Positions 1 through 10,224 are shown, counted from the stretch's first letter. The stretch is 64,000 bases of DNA from Chryseobacterium shigense (GCF_014207845.1 NZ_JACHLC010000001.1:1426001-1490000); one strand, 5' to 3'. Numbers and translations are program-made. Notes: generated by a model from the sequence alone, not told the origin.

Positions 1-2995
1 CCCATGCAAGACCTTTGTTCATCTCCGCTCCTGCTCCTGTTGCCAATGCAATTGGTAACATACCGAAGATCATCGCAATCGTTGTCATCAGGATCGGACG
101 AAGACGGGCGTGGTTAGCCTGTACTAATGCATCATGCGTATTGGCACCTGCTTCTTTTCTGGCATTCGTAAAGTCTACGATCAGAATCGCGTTTTTCGCA
201 ACAAGACCGATCAACATGATCATACCCAGCATCGTAAAGATGTTCAGTGAATTCGCAGTTAAGGCAAGGATCACCATTACCCCGATCATTGCCAGCGGAA
301 TGGAGAACAATACCACGAACGGATATACGAAACTGTCATACAAGGAAACCATTACCAGGTATACCAATACGATAGCTGCCAATAAAGCAATACCCAACGT
401 ACCGAAACCTTCCTGCTGGTTTTCCATATCACCACTCCAGATGTAATCTACCCCTACAGGTTTGTTTTTGCTGGTCATGAACTGGTTCGCCCACTCATTA
501 GCTACGTCACCTACAGGTCTACCCACTGCTTTTGCTCTTACTTTTACAGAAGGAGATTTATCTCTACGTTCAAGCAAACTCGGTCCTGAACCCATTTTTA
601 CATCTGCAAACTGGCTCAAACGAACCTGCTGTCCCTGTGGATTGGTAAACATAAGGTTTTTAACATCATCAATGGATTGTCTGTTCGCATCACCGAAACG
701 GATATTGATATCATATTCATATTCTCCTGCTCTGAATTTACCGTCTGTATTTCCGTTGAATGCAGTCTGCATCGTTTGTCCTACACTTGAAAGATTCAAC
801 CCTAAAGATGCCATTTTATCCCTGTCTATGTTTACCTGAACTTCCGGGTTACCTGTATCGGTTGATAATTCGGCATCTACTGCTCCGGGAACTTTTTTCA
901 GTAATTCTAAAATTCTCGTAGCTTCTTTTACTGCTGTTGCATTATCCGGGGCTGTCACTACCATTTCAATCGGCGCATTTTCAGCACCCATGATACCAAT
1001 TGGAGCGGTTTTAAATTCAACACCTGTGAATTTCTCTTCCAGCTCTCTTTTTATTTTTGCAGCCTTGATATTCGTACTTTCGGAACGTTCAGACTTATCT
1101 GTTAAGTTTACCTGAACCTCAGACTGGTAAGTTGTAGCCTGCGCCCCACCAAAACCTGTTGACTGCTGACCAACTGTTGTAATCAGGTCAACAACATCTT
1201 TATCGTTTCTTAAAAACTTCTCAACATCTAATGTTAACTGGTTTGTTTTTTCAACGGTTGCATCTTTTGATAATTCCATCTGAACAAGGAACTGTCCACG
1301 GTCAATCGGAGGGAAGAATTCCCCACCAATGAAGCCGAATGCAACTAACATGAATGAAGCAATCAGGATAACAAATGTAATTACTACTGTTGATATTCTT
1401 CTTAAAGTGGATTTCAGACACCATTCAAGGATTCCCGTGATCCAGTGTGTGAATTTATCAATTAAACCTTCAAACCAAAGGATGAATTTCTGGAACCAGT
1501 TTTTACCTGTTAAATGCTCTAGTTTACCAAATCTTGATGATAACCACGGGATAATGGTAAATGAGGCCAACAATGATAACATTGTTGCAATAACCACTGT
1601 GACGCAGAACTGGGCAAGGATATTGGCCACAAGACCTGAACTCATCGCAATCGGTAAGAATACCACCACAATTACCAAAGTAATCGCTGCAACGGTAAAC
1701 CCGATCTCTGAAGCTCCATCGTAAGCCGCTCTGATCTTGCTTTTACCCATCTCCATGTGACGGTAAATGTTTTCAAGTACCACAATGGCATCATCCACAA
1801 GGATACCTACCACAAGTGACAACCCAAGTAAACTCATCAAGTTTAGGGTATATCCCATTAAATTCATTCCGATGAACGTTGCCACCAATGAAGCCGGGAT
1901 GGAAACCATTACGATGAATGCGTTTCTGATACTGTGAAGGAATAACAACATTACAATTGCCACGAGAATAATCGCTAAGAATAAGTCGAAAATAACGTGG
2001 TTGGCAGATTCAAGGGTAAAGTCTGTAGTATCGTTTACCACTTTTACTTTTATTCCCTGAACTTTATAGGCTGATTCTACTGTTGCGATGGTTTTCTGAA
2101 CGCTTTCAGATACAGCCACCGCGTTGGCATCAGACTGCTTTTTAACCTGCATCAAAATGGTAGGAAACTGGTTGAATCTCGCTACTTTTTCAGCATCTTT
2201 CTGGGAGTCGAAAACCGTTGCAATATCAGATAAACGCACCTGTGCTCCATTTTTATTGGAAACCACAAGGTTGTTCATTTCCTGAGTCGATTTGTATTTT
2301 CCGGATAGTCTGATCGTAGATTTTGAAGTTCTCGTTTTTAAACTACCTGTAGGGAAATCAAGGTTTGATGAAAGAATTGCCTGCTGTACATCGGAAATTG
2401 AAAGTCCGTATCCCTGAAGCTTTTTCTCATCCAGATTCACCTGAATTTCTCTTTCCTGTCCTCCTACAAGATCAACCTGGGCCACACCGTTTACACGGGA
2501 GAAAATAGGTTCAATCTTTTTATCTAAAAGGTCGTAAAGGTCTTTATTATTCAGTTTATCAGATGAAATACTCATCGTGATAATCGGTAAATCATCCAAA
2601 GAGAATTTATTCAGTGACGGTGCGTCCACATCATCCGGAAGGTCTGCCAGGATTGCGTTTACCTTTCTCTGAGCGTCATTCAAAGCGTAATCTACATCTG
2701 CTCCGTCGTTCAGCTGAACCATGATCACGGATAAGCTTTCGTATGAGGAGGATTCCACTTTTTTCACGTTTTCCAAAGAACCAACGGCATCTTCAATTTT
2801 TCGGGTAACGGAGGTTTCCACCTCAGCAGGTGAAGCTCCGGGATATACCGTGGATATGGTTACCATATTGGTTTCGAACTTCGGAATCAATTCGTATCCC
2901 ATGAGCGTATAACTCAGGATACCACCCAGCGTCAGAATTGTAAATAATACAATAACCAACGATGGTCTTTTAATCGATATTTCTGCTAACTTCAT
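1..2995 (-). CDS. RND efflux pump, inner-membrane permease (HAE1/AcrB type), C-terminus cut by window edge
   Basis: Inner-membrane, proton-driven subunit of a tripartite drug/hydrophobe efflux pump. About 998 N-terminal residues are visible; the rest lies beyond base 1. It starts MKLAEISIKRPSLVIVLFTI, the usual first transmembrane helix after a short cytoplasmic stretch. The proton-relay Asp pair of the family is present in VGILVDDAIVVLENIYRH (D401/D402, matching D407/D408 of E. coli AcrB). A second membrane block near the end of the visible part (VMVSLYDSFVYPFVVLFSIP) belongs to the C-terminal half. The start is 7 bases after the adaptor stop, so the two are translated together. The export substrate cannot be read from sequence; the co-operonic TetR gene suggests induction by a small molecule. 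Family assignment is firm. Confidence 0.95.
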   Translation of the reverse strand, partial: MKLAEISIKRPSLVIVLFTILTLGGILSYTLMGYELIPKFETNMVTISTVYPGASPAEVETSVTRKIEDAVGSLENVKKVESSSYESLSVIMVQLNDGADVDYALNDAQRKVNAILADLPDDVDAPSLNKFSLDDLPIITMSISSDKLNNKDLYDLLDKKIEPIFSRVNGVAQVDLVGGQEREIQVNLDEKKLQGYGLSISDVQQAILSSNLDFPTGSLKTRTSKSTIRLSGKYKSTQEMNNLVVSNKNGAQVRLSDIATVFDSQKDAEKVARFNQFPTILMQVKKQSDANAVAVSESVQKTIATVESAYKVQGIKVKVVNDTTDFTLESANHVIFDLFLAIILVAIVMLLFLHSIRNAFIVMVSIPASLVATFIGMNLMGYTLNLMSLLGLSLVVGILVDDAIVVLENIYRHMEMGKSKIRAAYDGASEIGFTVAAITLVIVVVFLPIAMSSGLVANILAQFCVTVVIATMLSLLASFTIIPWLSSRFGKLEHLTGKNWFQKFILWFEGLIDKFTHWITGILEWCLKSTLRRISTVVITFVILIASFMLVAFGFIGGEFFPPIDRGQFLVQMELSKDATVEKTNQLTLDVEKFLRNDKDVVDLITTVGQQSTGFGGAQATTYQSEVQVNLTDKSERSESTNIKAAKIKRELEEKFTGVEFKTAPIGIMGAENAPIEMVVTAPDNATAVKEATRILELLKKVPGAVDAELSTDTGNPEVQVNIDRDKMASLGLNLSSVGQTMQTAFNGNTDGKFRAGEYEYDINIRFGDANRQSIDDVKNLMFTNPQGQQVRLSQFADVKMGSGPSLLERRDKSPSVKVRAKAVGRPVGDVANEWANQFMTSKNKPVGVDYIWSGDMENQQEGFGTLGIALLAAIVLVYLVMVSLYDSFVYPFVVLFSIPLAMIGVMVILALTANSLNIFTMLGMIMLIGLVAKNAILIVDFTNARKEAGANTHDALVQANHARLRPILMTTIAMIFGMLPIALATGAGAEMNKGLAW

Positions 2996-3002
2996 AAACC
3001 TT

Positions 3003-4064
3003 CTACTTTATAATGTTTACTTTAGATCCGTTGTCAAGGTTGATCTGTCCGCTGGTTACTACCTGCTCGCCTCCATTCAGTCCGCTTAATACCTGAACTT
3101 TATCTCCGTATACTTTTCCAACTGTTACTTTAATCAGTTTGGCAATACCATTCTGAACAACGAATAACTGGCCTGAACTTACTCCATTTACAAATGCTTC
3201 AGCCGGAACCGTCAGCATATTCTGAGTTTCAGCACCGTTATTTGTTTTAAATAGAGCTGTAGCATACATACCGGCTTTCAGATTTCCTCTGTTCTGAACT
3301 TCAATTTCAACAGGGAAGTTCAGAGAAGCATCACTTTTAGGAGCAATGAACGTAATCCTACCTGAGAAAGATTCTCCGGGTAAAACATTTACACTGATTG
3401 GAACTTCCTGTCCTAACTGAATTCTTCCGATCTGGCTTTCATCCACTAAAACTGAAAGTTTCAGGCTGTTGATATTTACAATCTCAAACATTGCAGTTCC
3501 CGGAGAAACTACAGTTCCCGGTTCTACCATCTTTTTATTGATGGTCCCACTGATTCCTGCACGGATGCTTGTATCATTTACTTTTACACTCTGGGCTCTT
3601 ACTGCAGCCTGAGCATTTTTAAGCTGTAATCTTGAGTTGTCAACCTGCTGTTTCGTAACACCTCCGGTTTTGAAAGCGTTTTCATAACGTTGGTTGTCAA
3701 TGATTGCATTCTGCAGATTATTCTGAGCCTGGGTAACATCAACTTCGATAGCATCTCTTTTGATTGTTGCCAGAACCTGCCCTGCTCCAACTCTTGAACC
3801 TTCTTTTACCAAAACGTTTACAATACGCCCTGAGATCTCAGAAGACTGGTTCATTTCCTGCTTTGGAAGGAAAGTTCCGTTGGCGGAATAATCCGTATCA
3901 ATATTTTCTCTTGATACTGTTACGATATTTACATTGATTTTATCTACCTGCTTGGCTACTTCTTTTACTTCCTGTGTCTGTTTTTCTTTATTACCTGCAA
4001 TCTTGTATGCCGCCAGACCTACCAGTACAGCTGCTACGATGATATATATTAAAGTTTTTTTCAT
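3003..4064 (-). CDS. RND efflux periplasmic adaptor (membrane fusion protein, AcrA-like)
   Basis: Links the RND pump to the outer-membrane channel. The 353-aa protein has one N-terminal membrane anchor (MKKTLIYIIVAAVLVGLAAY) and no lipobox Cys. It then has a biotinyl-lipoyl half-motif (VLVKEGSRVGAGQVLATI, about residues 89-106), an alpha-hairpin rich in Gln/Asn (about 110-160), the second lipoyl half (about 168-195) and a beta-barrel domain with the typical GRITFIAPKSD segment. Length and domain order fit the HlyD/AcrA family. It sits between the TolC gene (9-base gap) and the pump (7-base gap) on the same strand. Confidence 0.94.
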   Translation of the reverse strand: MKKTLIYIIVAAVLVGLAAYKIAGNKEKQTQEVKEVAKQVDKINVNIVTVSRENIDTDYSANGTFLPKQEMNQSSEISGRIVNVLVKEGSRVGAGQVLATIKRDAIEVDVTQAQNNLQNAIIDNQRYENAFKTGGVTKQQVDNSRLQLKNAQAAVRAQSVKVNDTSIRAGISGTINKKMVEPGTVVSPGTAMFEIVNINSLKLSVLVDESQIGRIQLGQEVPISVNVLPGESFSGRITFIAPKSDASLNFPVEIEVQNRGNLKAGMYATALFKTNNGAETQNMLTVPAEAFVNGVSSGQLFVVQNGIAKLIKVTVGKVYGDKVQVLSGLNGGEQVVTSGQINLDNGSKVNIIK

Positions 4065-4073
4065 TTTAGTTTA

Positions 4074-5426
4074 TTATAAGTTTTGTAGTGTGTTTAGTTC
4101 TCCTTTGGCTTTAATTAGTTTGATCTCAGCCTGCTTGTAATCGAGCAATGCGTTTGAATAATTCTGTTTCGCCTGGGTAAGGGCATTTTCAGAATCCAAT
4201 ACTTCTGTAAGTGTTGCCAAACCATACTGGTAGTTGGCCTGGGTATTTTTCTGAACTCTTTCTGCCAGTTCCACATTGTCTTTCATGCTCTGAATATTAA
4301 TGATCGTATTTTCCATATTGGTAATGGCATTTTTATAATCCAGATCCAGGCTCAGCTGTGTTTTTTGAATATCCTGATCTATATCCAGAATATCAACTTC
4401 TGCCTGCTGAATTTTAGCTTTTGTAGCTCCCCCGGTAAAAATCGGGATATTGACATTCAAACCGATTGCTGAATAATCGCTCCAAAGAACTCCGTTGTTC
4501 AGGCCGTTTGTCAAAGGGAATTTTTTACCCATACCTGCCCATCCGTAGTTGGCTGTAAGGTTAACTGTAGGATATAAATAGGCTTCCGTTGCTTTTTTGT
4601 TAAACTGCAGAAGTTCTCTGTTTTTATTTAAAACTTTAAGTTCCGTACGGTTTTCCAGGTTTACGTTACTGGTAATAAGTTCCGGTTTCGGTTCTATTGT
4701 TTTTTCTTCAAGCTCAATATCTGTACTGATAGGAACTCCCATATAAAATTTTAAAGCATTTTTGGAAAGCTCAACGGAATTGATCAGCTGCTGCTTGTTC
4801 GAACCGATATTGGTAAGCTGTACATTGGTACGGTCTAAATCGATAGCCTTTGCCAGACCGTTATCAACAAGACTTTTAATTACATTTCTTACTTTCTCAG
4901 TATTGGCATAGCTGGCCTGTACGGTTTTAAGATTTTCTTCCTGTACAAACACCTGATAATAGGCTGTTGCTACATTTTCAATGATCTGCTCATTGGTGAG
5001 CTGTGCATTCAGGATATAGAATTCTCTTGTAGACTTAGCGGCTTTAAGACCTGTAAAAACTCTTTGGTCAAAAATAGCCTGCTGAAGCTGAACCACGGCA
5101 CTTGAACTCCAAGGCTGTCCTAACTGCGCCCTGATTCTTTCGCCTCCAAATTCAAGTAAGGATTCCTGAATTACCGGGTTGTAAGTTACTCCTGCTGTAG
5201 CGCTTATCTGTGGTAAGGCACCTGCTCTGGCTTCATCAATTTTGTATTCAGCTTTTTTAATCTGCAATGCGGCTTTTTTAGCTTCTGCCTTGTTCTGCAG
5301 TGCCTGCTTGATGGCTTCCTGAAGAGAAACCTGCTGCTGGGCTGATACTGATGAAAAACCGAAAATCATAAATGCTGCAGCTATCCCAATTTTTAGCTTT
5401 TTAGCAGTTATACTTTTTCTTTTCAT
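4074..5426 (-). CDS. TolC-family outer-membrane efflux channel
   Basis: Outer-membrane factor of the tripartite pump. The 450-aa protein begins with a signal peptide (MKRKSITAKKLKIGIAAAFMIFGFSSVSAQ), followed by the duplicated TolC layout: long coiled-coil helices rich in Ala, Gln, Asn and Lys alternating with short beta segments. The signature near the end (YQYGLATLTEVLDSENALTQ, about residues 397-416) is the typical second-repeat motif of OEP proteins (Pfam PF02321). It lacks a lipobox, so it is not lipid-anchored like OprM. It is second in the operon after the TetR gene, with a 95-base gap. Confidence 0.94.
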   Translation of the reverse strand: MKRKSITAKKLKIGIAAAFMIFGFSSVSAQQQVSLQEAIKQALQNKAEAKKAALQIKKAEYKIDEARAGALPQISATAGVTYNPVIQESLLEFGGERIRAQLGQPWSSSAVVQLQQAIFDQRVFTGLKAAKSTREFYILNAQLTNEQIIENVATAYYQVFVQEENLKTVQASYANTEKVRNVIKSLVDNGLAKAIDLDRTNVQLTNIGSNKQQLINSVELSKNALKFYMGVPISTDIELEEKTIEPKPELITSNVNLENRTELKVLNKNRELLQFNKKATEAYLYPTVNLTANYGWAGMGKKFPLTNGLNNGVLWSDYSAIGLNVNIPIFTGGATKAKIQQAEVDILDIDQDIQKTQLSLDLDYKNAITNMENTIINIQSMKDNVELAERVQKNTQANYQYGLATLTEVLDSENALTQAKQNYSNALLDYKQAEIKLIKAKGELNTLQNL

Positions 5427-5521
5427 AATTATATACTTCGTTTATTTTTTTAATGTAATTTTCCCCGTCAATGTTTTTATTTCTAAAGGACGAATCATTT
5501 CTTAAAATACTTTAACATTTT

Positions 5522-6115
5522 TTAATTTTTAAATAATAAATTCAAAATGATCTCTTTTCTTTCTGAAATAATTTTATCAAATTCTTCTTCACTAATCATA
5601 AGATTCTCCATTAATAAAGGTCTTACAGCACTTGGGAAGACCAACAGAGAAACCATATTCAAAACAAACTGAATGGGTTTCATTGGAGGAATATTTCCCA
5701 GTTCCATTTCCTTTTCTATATCCTTGTACAATTTATTCAGTTCATCTTCTTCAATATCTTTTTTGTGGCAGTTTCCTTTATTGATCTGTGAAACGATATA
5801 AGTTTCCAGATAGGGATACTGAAGACTTGTCGATAAGCTTCCTTCTATAAACTGACCAATCTTTTCTTTAAAGGGCAGATCAGAATTCATGATGATTTCA
5901 GATTTTTCGTGCTCTACTTTCTGTGCTTCATCAAAAATTATCTGAATCAGATTATCTCTCGAACGGAAATAATAATTGATAAGTGTTCTGTTTACTCCCG
6001 CTGCATCTGCAATCTCCTGGGTAGTAGCATCAAACTTCCCTTTCACAAAGAATAAATTCTTCGCTGTCTCTTTGATCAATTCCTGTGTTTGGTCTTTTTT
6101 TGCTTGATTTGACAT
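5522..6115 (-). CDS. TetR/AcrR-family transcriptional repressor of the efflux operon
   Basis: DNA-binding regulator that probably represses its own operon and releases on ligand binding. The 197-aa protein has an N-terminal helix-turn-helix (TTQEIADAAGVNRTLINYYF, about residues 31-50) followed by RSRDNLIQIIFDEA, the standard TetR layout. The C-terminal half is the ligand/dimer domain and is not recognisable in detail. It is the first gene of the operon, and two identical 11-bp palindromes flank its promoter (separate entries). Ligand unknown. Confidence 0.92.
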   Translation of the reverse strand: MSNQAKKDQTQELIKETAKNLFFVKGKFDATTQEIADAAGVNRTLINYYFRSRDNLIQIIFDEAQKVEHEKSEIIMNSDLPFKEKIGQFIEGSLSTSLQYPYLETYIVSQINKGNCHKKDIEEDELNKLYKDIEKEMELGNIPPMKPIQFVLNMVSLLVFPSAVRPLLMENLMISEEEFDKIISERKEIILNLLFKN

Positions 6116-6117
6116 TA

Positions 6118-6178
6118 TTGTTAAACAATTTTGTGCAAATTTAAATCAAATTTTATTTTTGACAAAATTGTTAAACAA
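6118..6178. promoter_or_regulatory. Two copies of an 11-bp palindrome: probable TetR operators
   Basis: TTGTTaAACAA occurs at 6118-6128 and again at 6168-6178, centres 50 bp apart. Each copy is a perfect dyad around a central base. The first sits 3 bp before the tetR start codon, just past the -7 box; the second abuts the -33 element. Together they bracket the promoter, as expected for an autorepressor. Binding by the adjacent TetR protein is inferred. Confidence 0.75.
6136..6167 (-). promoter_or_regulatory. Promoter of the tetR-tolC-adaptor-pump operon
   Basis: On the minus strand a -33 element TTTTG (complement of 6163-6167) is followed after exactly 19 bp by TAAATTTG (complement of 6136-6143). 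This matches the Bacteroidota consensus TTTG-19/21-TAnnTTTG. Confidence 0.75.
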
Positions 6179-6273
6179 AATAATTAAACGAAATTGTTAT
6201 GATTTGCATCATGTTTTTAGGTGATCAGTTTGAGATTAATAATACTTAGTCTCTATTTAGTGAGGTGTTTTTA

Positions 6274-6281
6274 TATATTTG
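6274..6281 (+). promoter_or_regulatory. -7 box for the large T9SS protein gene
   Basis: TATATTTG fits TAnnTTTG and ends 13 bp before the ATG, so the mRNA leader would be only a few bases. No good -33 element is seen at the expected distance. Confidence 0.5.
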
Positions 6282-6294
6282 CGGAAAATTATAA

Positions 6295-9200
6295 ATGATG
6301 CGAAAAACTTTACTCTTTTTCACAGTGGTTATTTGTGGATTAGTGTTTGCTCAAAAACAACATATACAAAACAATCAATATTATTTCTACGAAAATAAAG
6401 GACAGATTATTGATCAGGATGGAAGAGAAAATACAGATGTTAGATATTTGTATCATTCCGGAGGCCTTAATGTACAGTTACGTAATCATGGATTTTCCTA
6501 TGATATTTATGAAACAAAAAAGGCACCCAATCCTAATTTTTCAAAACATAACCGAAACGGGCTTACAGATCAAAAAGCTTATGATCCAGATGAGTTTATT
6601 TACGAAAAACAAATCCATAGAATTGATATTGAACTTTTAAATTCAAATCAAAATTCAAAAATTATAGCAGAAGGAAGATCTTCTGACTACGATAACTATT
6701 ACAATATTCCTCATAAACCTAAAGGCATTACTAACGTTCACCGTTATCATAAAATTCTGTACAAAAATATTTATCCCAATATTGATCTAGCATTTTTTAA
6801 GCCTGATGATACTTTAAAACCCATTGAATATAATTTTATCATCAACGCTGGTGGTAAAATTTCGGATATTAAAATGAAATTCAGTGGTGCTCCGGCATTA
6901 ATAAAAGATGGAAAACTGGCTATGAACGTCCGCTTTGGGGAAATTCATGAAAATATACCTAACAGCTGGATAGAAGGACTTAGAAGAGAAAATATTAATG
7001 TTTCATTTAAAGATTTAGGAGATCAGACTTTTGGATTTAATTCGCCTGTAGATTCTTCAAACAAAATTATTATAATTGACCCTGTTCCTACGAGAATTTG
7101 GGGAAGTTATGCAGGTGGAGCAGGTGAAGATTATGGAAGAGTTAAAACTGACAGCCAAAACACTGTTTATGTTTATGGATCAACCAACAGCAACACTAAT
7201 TTTGCAACTTCCGGAACTTATCAACAGAATATAGCAGGTGGTACTGATGCCTATCTTATGAAGCTAACTAAAACCGGACAAAAACTTTGGGGAACTTACT
7301 ACGGTTTCGGAATGACTGATTATTTTATGGATGTTGACTTTGATGAAAATTTTAATATTTATGCAGGCGGAAGTGTTCAAAGAGGTTTATATAATGAAAA
7401 TATTGTTTTAGTAAAATTCAATAATAACGGAAACTTGATTTTTCAAAAAGAATTTGTGTCAAGTAGAGAAGATAAACTTTATACTGTTTCTTATAATCAA
7501 AATCATGTATATATTGGGGGACATGCTTTTAGCTCAGACTTCCCTACTGTAAATGCCATACAGCCAACAAAAGCTACTCCATCAGGTATGTCGGATGGGA
7601 TTTTAGCATCTTTAAATTCAACAAATGGAAATGTAGATTGGGCAACTTATTTTGGGGGGTCAGATTCTTCAACTTCTATTTTTCAAATATTTTCTTCAGT
7701 AAATGATCTGGAAATTGTTGGGGCTACACAATCTGTAAACATTCCAATGATTAATCCTTTTCAAGCCGTAAAAGCGGGAGTTACTGATGGGATCTATTTA
7801 AAACTTTCAAAATCTGGGAATATACTTATAAGGTCCAGTTATTATGGTGAAGTAGGGCAAGATGTGATACGACAGGCCAGAATTATCAATAATACACTCA
7901 TACTTGCCGGAGAATACACAATACCTTCTCCATCAGGCGGTATCATAAACAAACCAGGAGTCTGGAGAATAAATCTAACAAGTAATATTATAACGAAAAG
8001 TTATTTCGATTTCAATCCCGGGGGGCAGTTATTTGCCTATACTGATGTCTCAGGAAATGTTTTCTTCATGGGACTTCATTTACAAAATTTTGGACAAGCA
8101 GATATTTCAACTCCCGGAGCTTATATGGGAATTCCTGCCATGTATATTGCTACCTTTTTAATTAAATACAATCAAAATGATATAAAAGAATGGGGAACGT
8201 ATTATACAGGAAATGGGGCTACTCAGCTTGGCGAAATTACAAAAGATAATGAAGGTTCTATTTATTTAACAGGAATGTCTAGCGGAAATTCATCTGGCAT
8301 TGCAACTCCTGGAACCTTTCAACAATCACCAGGAGGAGGAAATGATATGTTCATTGCCAAATTCCAAGACTGTACTTCTACAGCTGTTATAATGTCCAAC
8401 TCTCCTGTCTGCACCAATTCAACAGTCCAATTAAATGCTACCGGAGGTACCACATACAGCTGGACGGGTCCGAACGGATTTACTTCCAACCAGCAAAATC
8501 CTTCTATTCCAAATGCCACGGCAGCAAACTCGGGGGTTTACACCTGTCAGGTTTCAGGCTCCGGAGCTTGTGATGGCAGTTTTACCGTAAATGTTGTAGT
8601 TGGGGATAATCTGGCTCCGGTTCCGAACGTGGCTAGTCTTCCTGCCATTACCGGAGATTGTCATACGGTTATTACCAATTTCCCTACCGCAACAGACAAT
8701 TGTGCAGGAACAATTACTGCAACGACTACTGATCCGCTATCCTATTCTGTTCCGGGAACTTATACCATCCACTGGAATTATAATGACGGAAACGGAAATA
8801 ATACTACACAAAACCAAACGGTTATGGTAAATCCAGTACCAGCTCCCACAGCAAATGTTAGCCAGATTTTCTGTGCGACAAACAATCCAAAAATCTCAGA
8901 TCTTCAAGTAACAGGTCAGAATATTAAATGGTATGATGCTGCAGGGAATTTATTATCTTCTGCTGTATTACTGGTAGATGGCCAGACTTACTATGCATCT
9001 CAGACTATTAATGGGTGTGAAAGCAGTAAGATAGCTGTTCAGGTAACCATTAACAATACACCCAAACCTACCGGTAATACTACTCAGGATTTCTGTGCAT
9101 CAGCATCGCCAACTTTAGCTAATCTGATTGTTACCGGAACATCCATTCTCTTTTACAATGCTTCAGGAACTATTATTCCTGTTACTACACCTCTTGTAAA

Positions 9201-10221
9201 CGGACAAACCTATTATGCAACCCAGACTATCAACGGATGTGAATCTGAAAAACTGGCTATAGCTGTAACACTTTCCATCAATAATGTTCCGGCAGTCAAT
9301 CATACGGAAGTAATGTGTAATAGCACTACAGGAAATACAATGAGTGTAAACCTTCATTCCTATGAAGGCAATATTATTAATAACCCCGGAAATTACATTT
9401 TTATTTACACGGATAGTGCAGGAAATGTCATTTCAAACCCTGCCAATTATACTTTAAATATAGGAACAACAGTTATTACCGTAAAAGTTGCAACCGTTGA
9501 CGGATGTTTTACTACAATAAGACTCACCCTAATCTTAAATCCAAAACCTTTCATGGAGCTCCCTGAAAAATTAGATTTCTGTGAAGGCAAAACCATTACA
9601 CTGGATGCCGGTGCAGGCTTTGCTTCTTATTTATGGAGTAACGGTGCGACTACCCGAACCATTACAGTTTCCGCACCGGGCACTTATTCCGTAACGGTAA
9701 AAAATGTTTTTGGATGTGAGAATACGAAATCAGTGCAGGTAGCTTATTCTGTTTTGGCAACTATTGTTGGAGTCAATATCAACAATAATACAGCTACAGT
9801 TGTTCTTTCTGAAAATGGTAACTATGAATATTCCCTGGATAATTTTGTATGGCAGGATTCCAATATTTTCACCAACCTCAATACGGGTGAATACACAGTT
9901 TATGTCAGAACAAAATCCGGATGTATCATTGGGCAGAAAAAATTCTCTATTTTCAATATTCAGAATGCTGTCACTCCAAATGGAGATGGGAATAACGATG
10001 CCTGGAAAATTGCCGGGCTTGAGAATTATCCGGGAACAGAAGTCTATATATACGACAGAAAGGGATTTGTTATTCTGAAAGAAACTATTACCAAAAAACC
10101 TTTCGTTTGGGATGGTAAATATCATCAGCAACCTTTAGCTACAGGAAATTATTGGTATACCATTAAGGTTTCGGACGGGAGAGTTTATAGCGGATGGCTT
10201 CTGGTAAAGAACAGGGATTAA
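6295..10221 (+). CDS. Large secreted T9SS protein with beta-propeller repeats and gliding-type C-terminal domain
   Basis: Cell-surface or secreted protein of 1308 aa with no clear enzymatic motif. The order is: signal peptide (to about residue 20, ending VFAQ); an N-terminal region with ENKGQIIDQDGRENTDVRYL as in DUF7948 proteins; then SBBP-like propeller repeats of the form WGSYAGGAGEDYGRV...VYVYGST (about 265-690). These are followed by an Ig-like Cys-containing domain (about 695-765), an HYR-like domain (about 770-845), two similar Ig-like modules (about 848-990) and a C-terminal gliding-motility-associated (CHU_C, type B sorting) domain starting NAVTPNGDGNNDAWKIAG. That domain is the signal for export by the type IX secretion system. 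Role is probably adhesion or surface layer, by inference. It stands alone between a short -7 box and a strong bidirectional terminator. Confidence 0.85.
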   Translation: MMRKTLLFFTVVICGLVFAQKQHIQNNQYYFYENKGQIIDQDGRENTDVRYLYHSGGLNVQLRNHGFSYDIYETKKAPNPNFSKHNRNGLTDQKAYDPDEFIYEKQIHRIDIELLNSNQNSKIIAEGRSSDYDNYYNIPHKPKGITNVHRYHKILYKNIYPNIDLAFFKPDDTLKPIEYNFIINAGGKISDIKMKFSGAPALIKDGKLAMNVRFGEIHENIPNSWIEGLRRENINVSFKDLGDQTFGFNSPVDSSNKIIIIDPVPTRIWGSYAGGAGEDYGRVKTDSQNTVYVYGSTNSNTNFATSGTYQQNIAGGTDAYLMKLTKTGQKLWGTYYGFGMTDYFMDVDFDENFNIYAGGSVQRGLYNENIVLVKFNNNGNLIFQKEFVSSREDKLYTVSYNQNHVYIGGHAFSSDFPTVNAIQPTKATPSGMSDGILASLNSTNGNVDWATYFGGSDSSTSIFQIFSSVNDLEIVGATQSVNIPMINPFQAVKAGVTDGIYLKLSKSGNILIRSSYYGEVGQDVIRQARIINNTLILAGEYTIPSPSGGIINKPGVWRINLTSNIITKSYFDFNPGGQLFAYTDVSGNVFFMGLHLQNFGQADISTPGAYMGIPAMYIATFLIKYNQNDIKEWGTYYTGNGATQLGEITKDNEGSIYLTGMSSGNSSGIATPGTFQQSPGGGNDMFIAKFQDCTSTAVIMSNSPVCTNSTVQLNATGGTTYSWTGPNGFTSNQQNPSIPNATAANSGVYTCQVSGSGACDGSFTVNVVVGDNLAPVPNVASLPAITGDCHTVITNFPTATDNCAGTITATTTDPLSYSVPGTYTIHWNYNDGNGNNTTQNQTVMVNPVPAPTANVSQIFCATNNPKISDLQVTGQNIKWYDAAGNLLSSAVLLVDGQTYYASQTINGCESSKIAVQVTINNTPKPTGNTTQDFCASASPTLANLIVTGTSILFYNASGTIIPVTTPLVNGQTYYATQTINGCESEKLAIAVTLSINNVPAVNHTEVMCNSTTGNTMSVNLHSYEGNIINNPGNYIFIYTDSAGNVISNPANYTLNIGTTVITVKVATVDGCFTTIRLTLILNPKPFMELPEKLDFCEGKTITLDAGAGFASYLWSNGATTRTITVSAPGTYSVTVKNVFGCENTKSVQVAYSVLATIVGVNINNNTATVVLSENGNYEYSLDNFVWQDSNIFTNLNTGEYTVYVRTKSGCIIGQKKFSIFNIQNAVTPNGDGNNDAWKIAGLENYPGTEVYIYDRKGFVILKETITKKPFVWDGKYHQQPLATGNYWYTIKVSDGRVYSGWLLVKNRD

Positions 10222-10224
10222 TAA

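Noticed and set aside
1..2912. Plus-strand open frames across the first 2.9 kb
   Set aside because: They lie inside the RND pump gene on the other strand, which has full family motifs.
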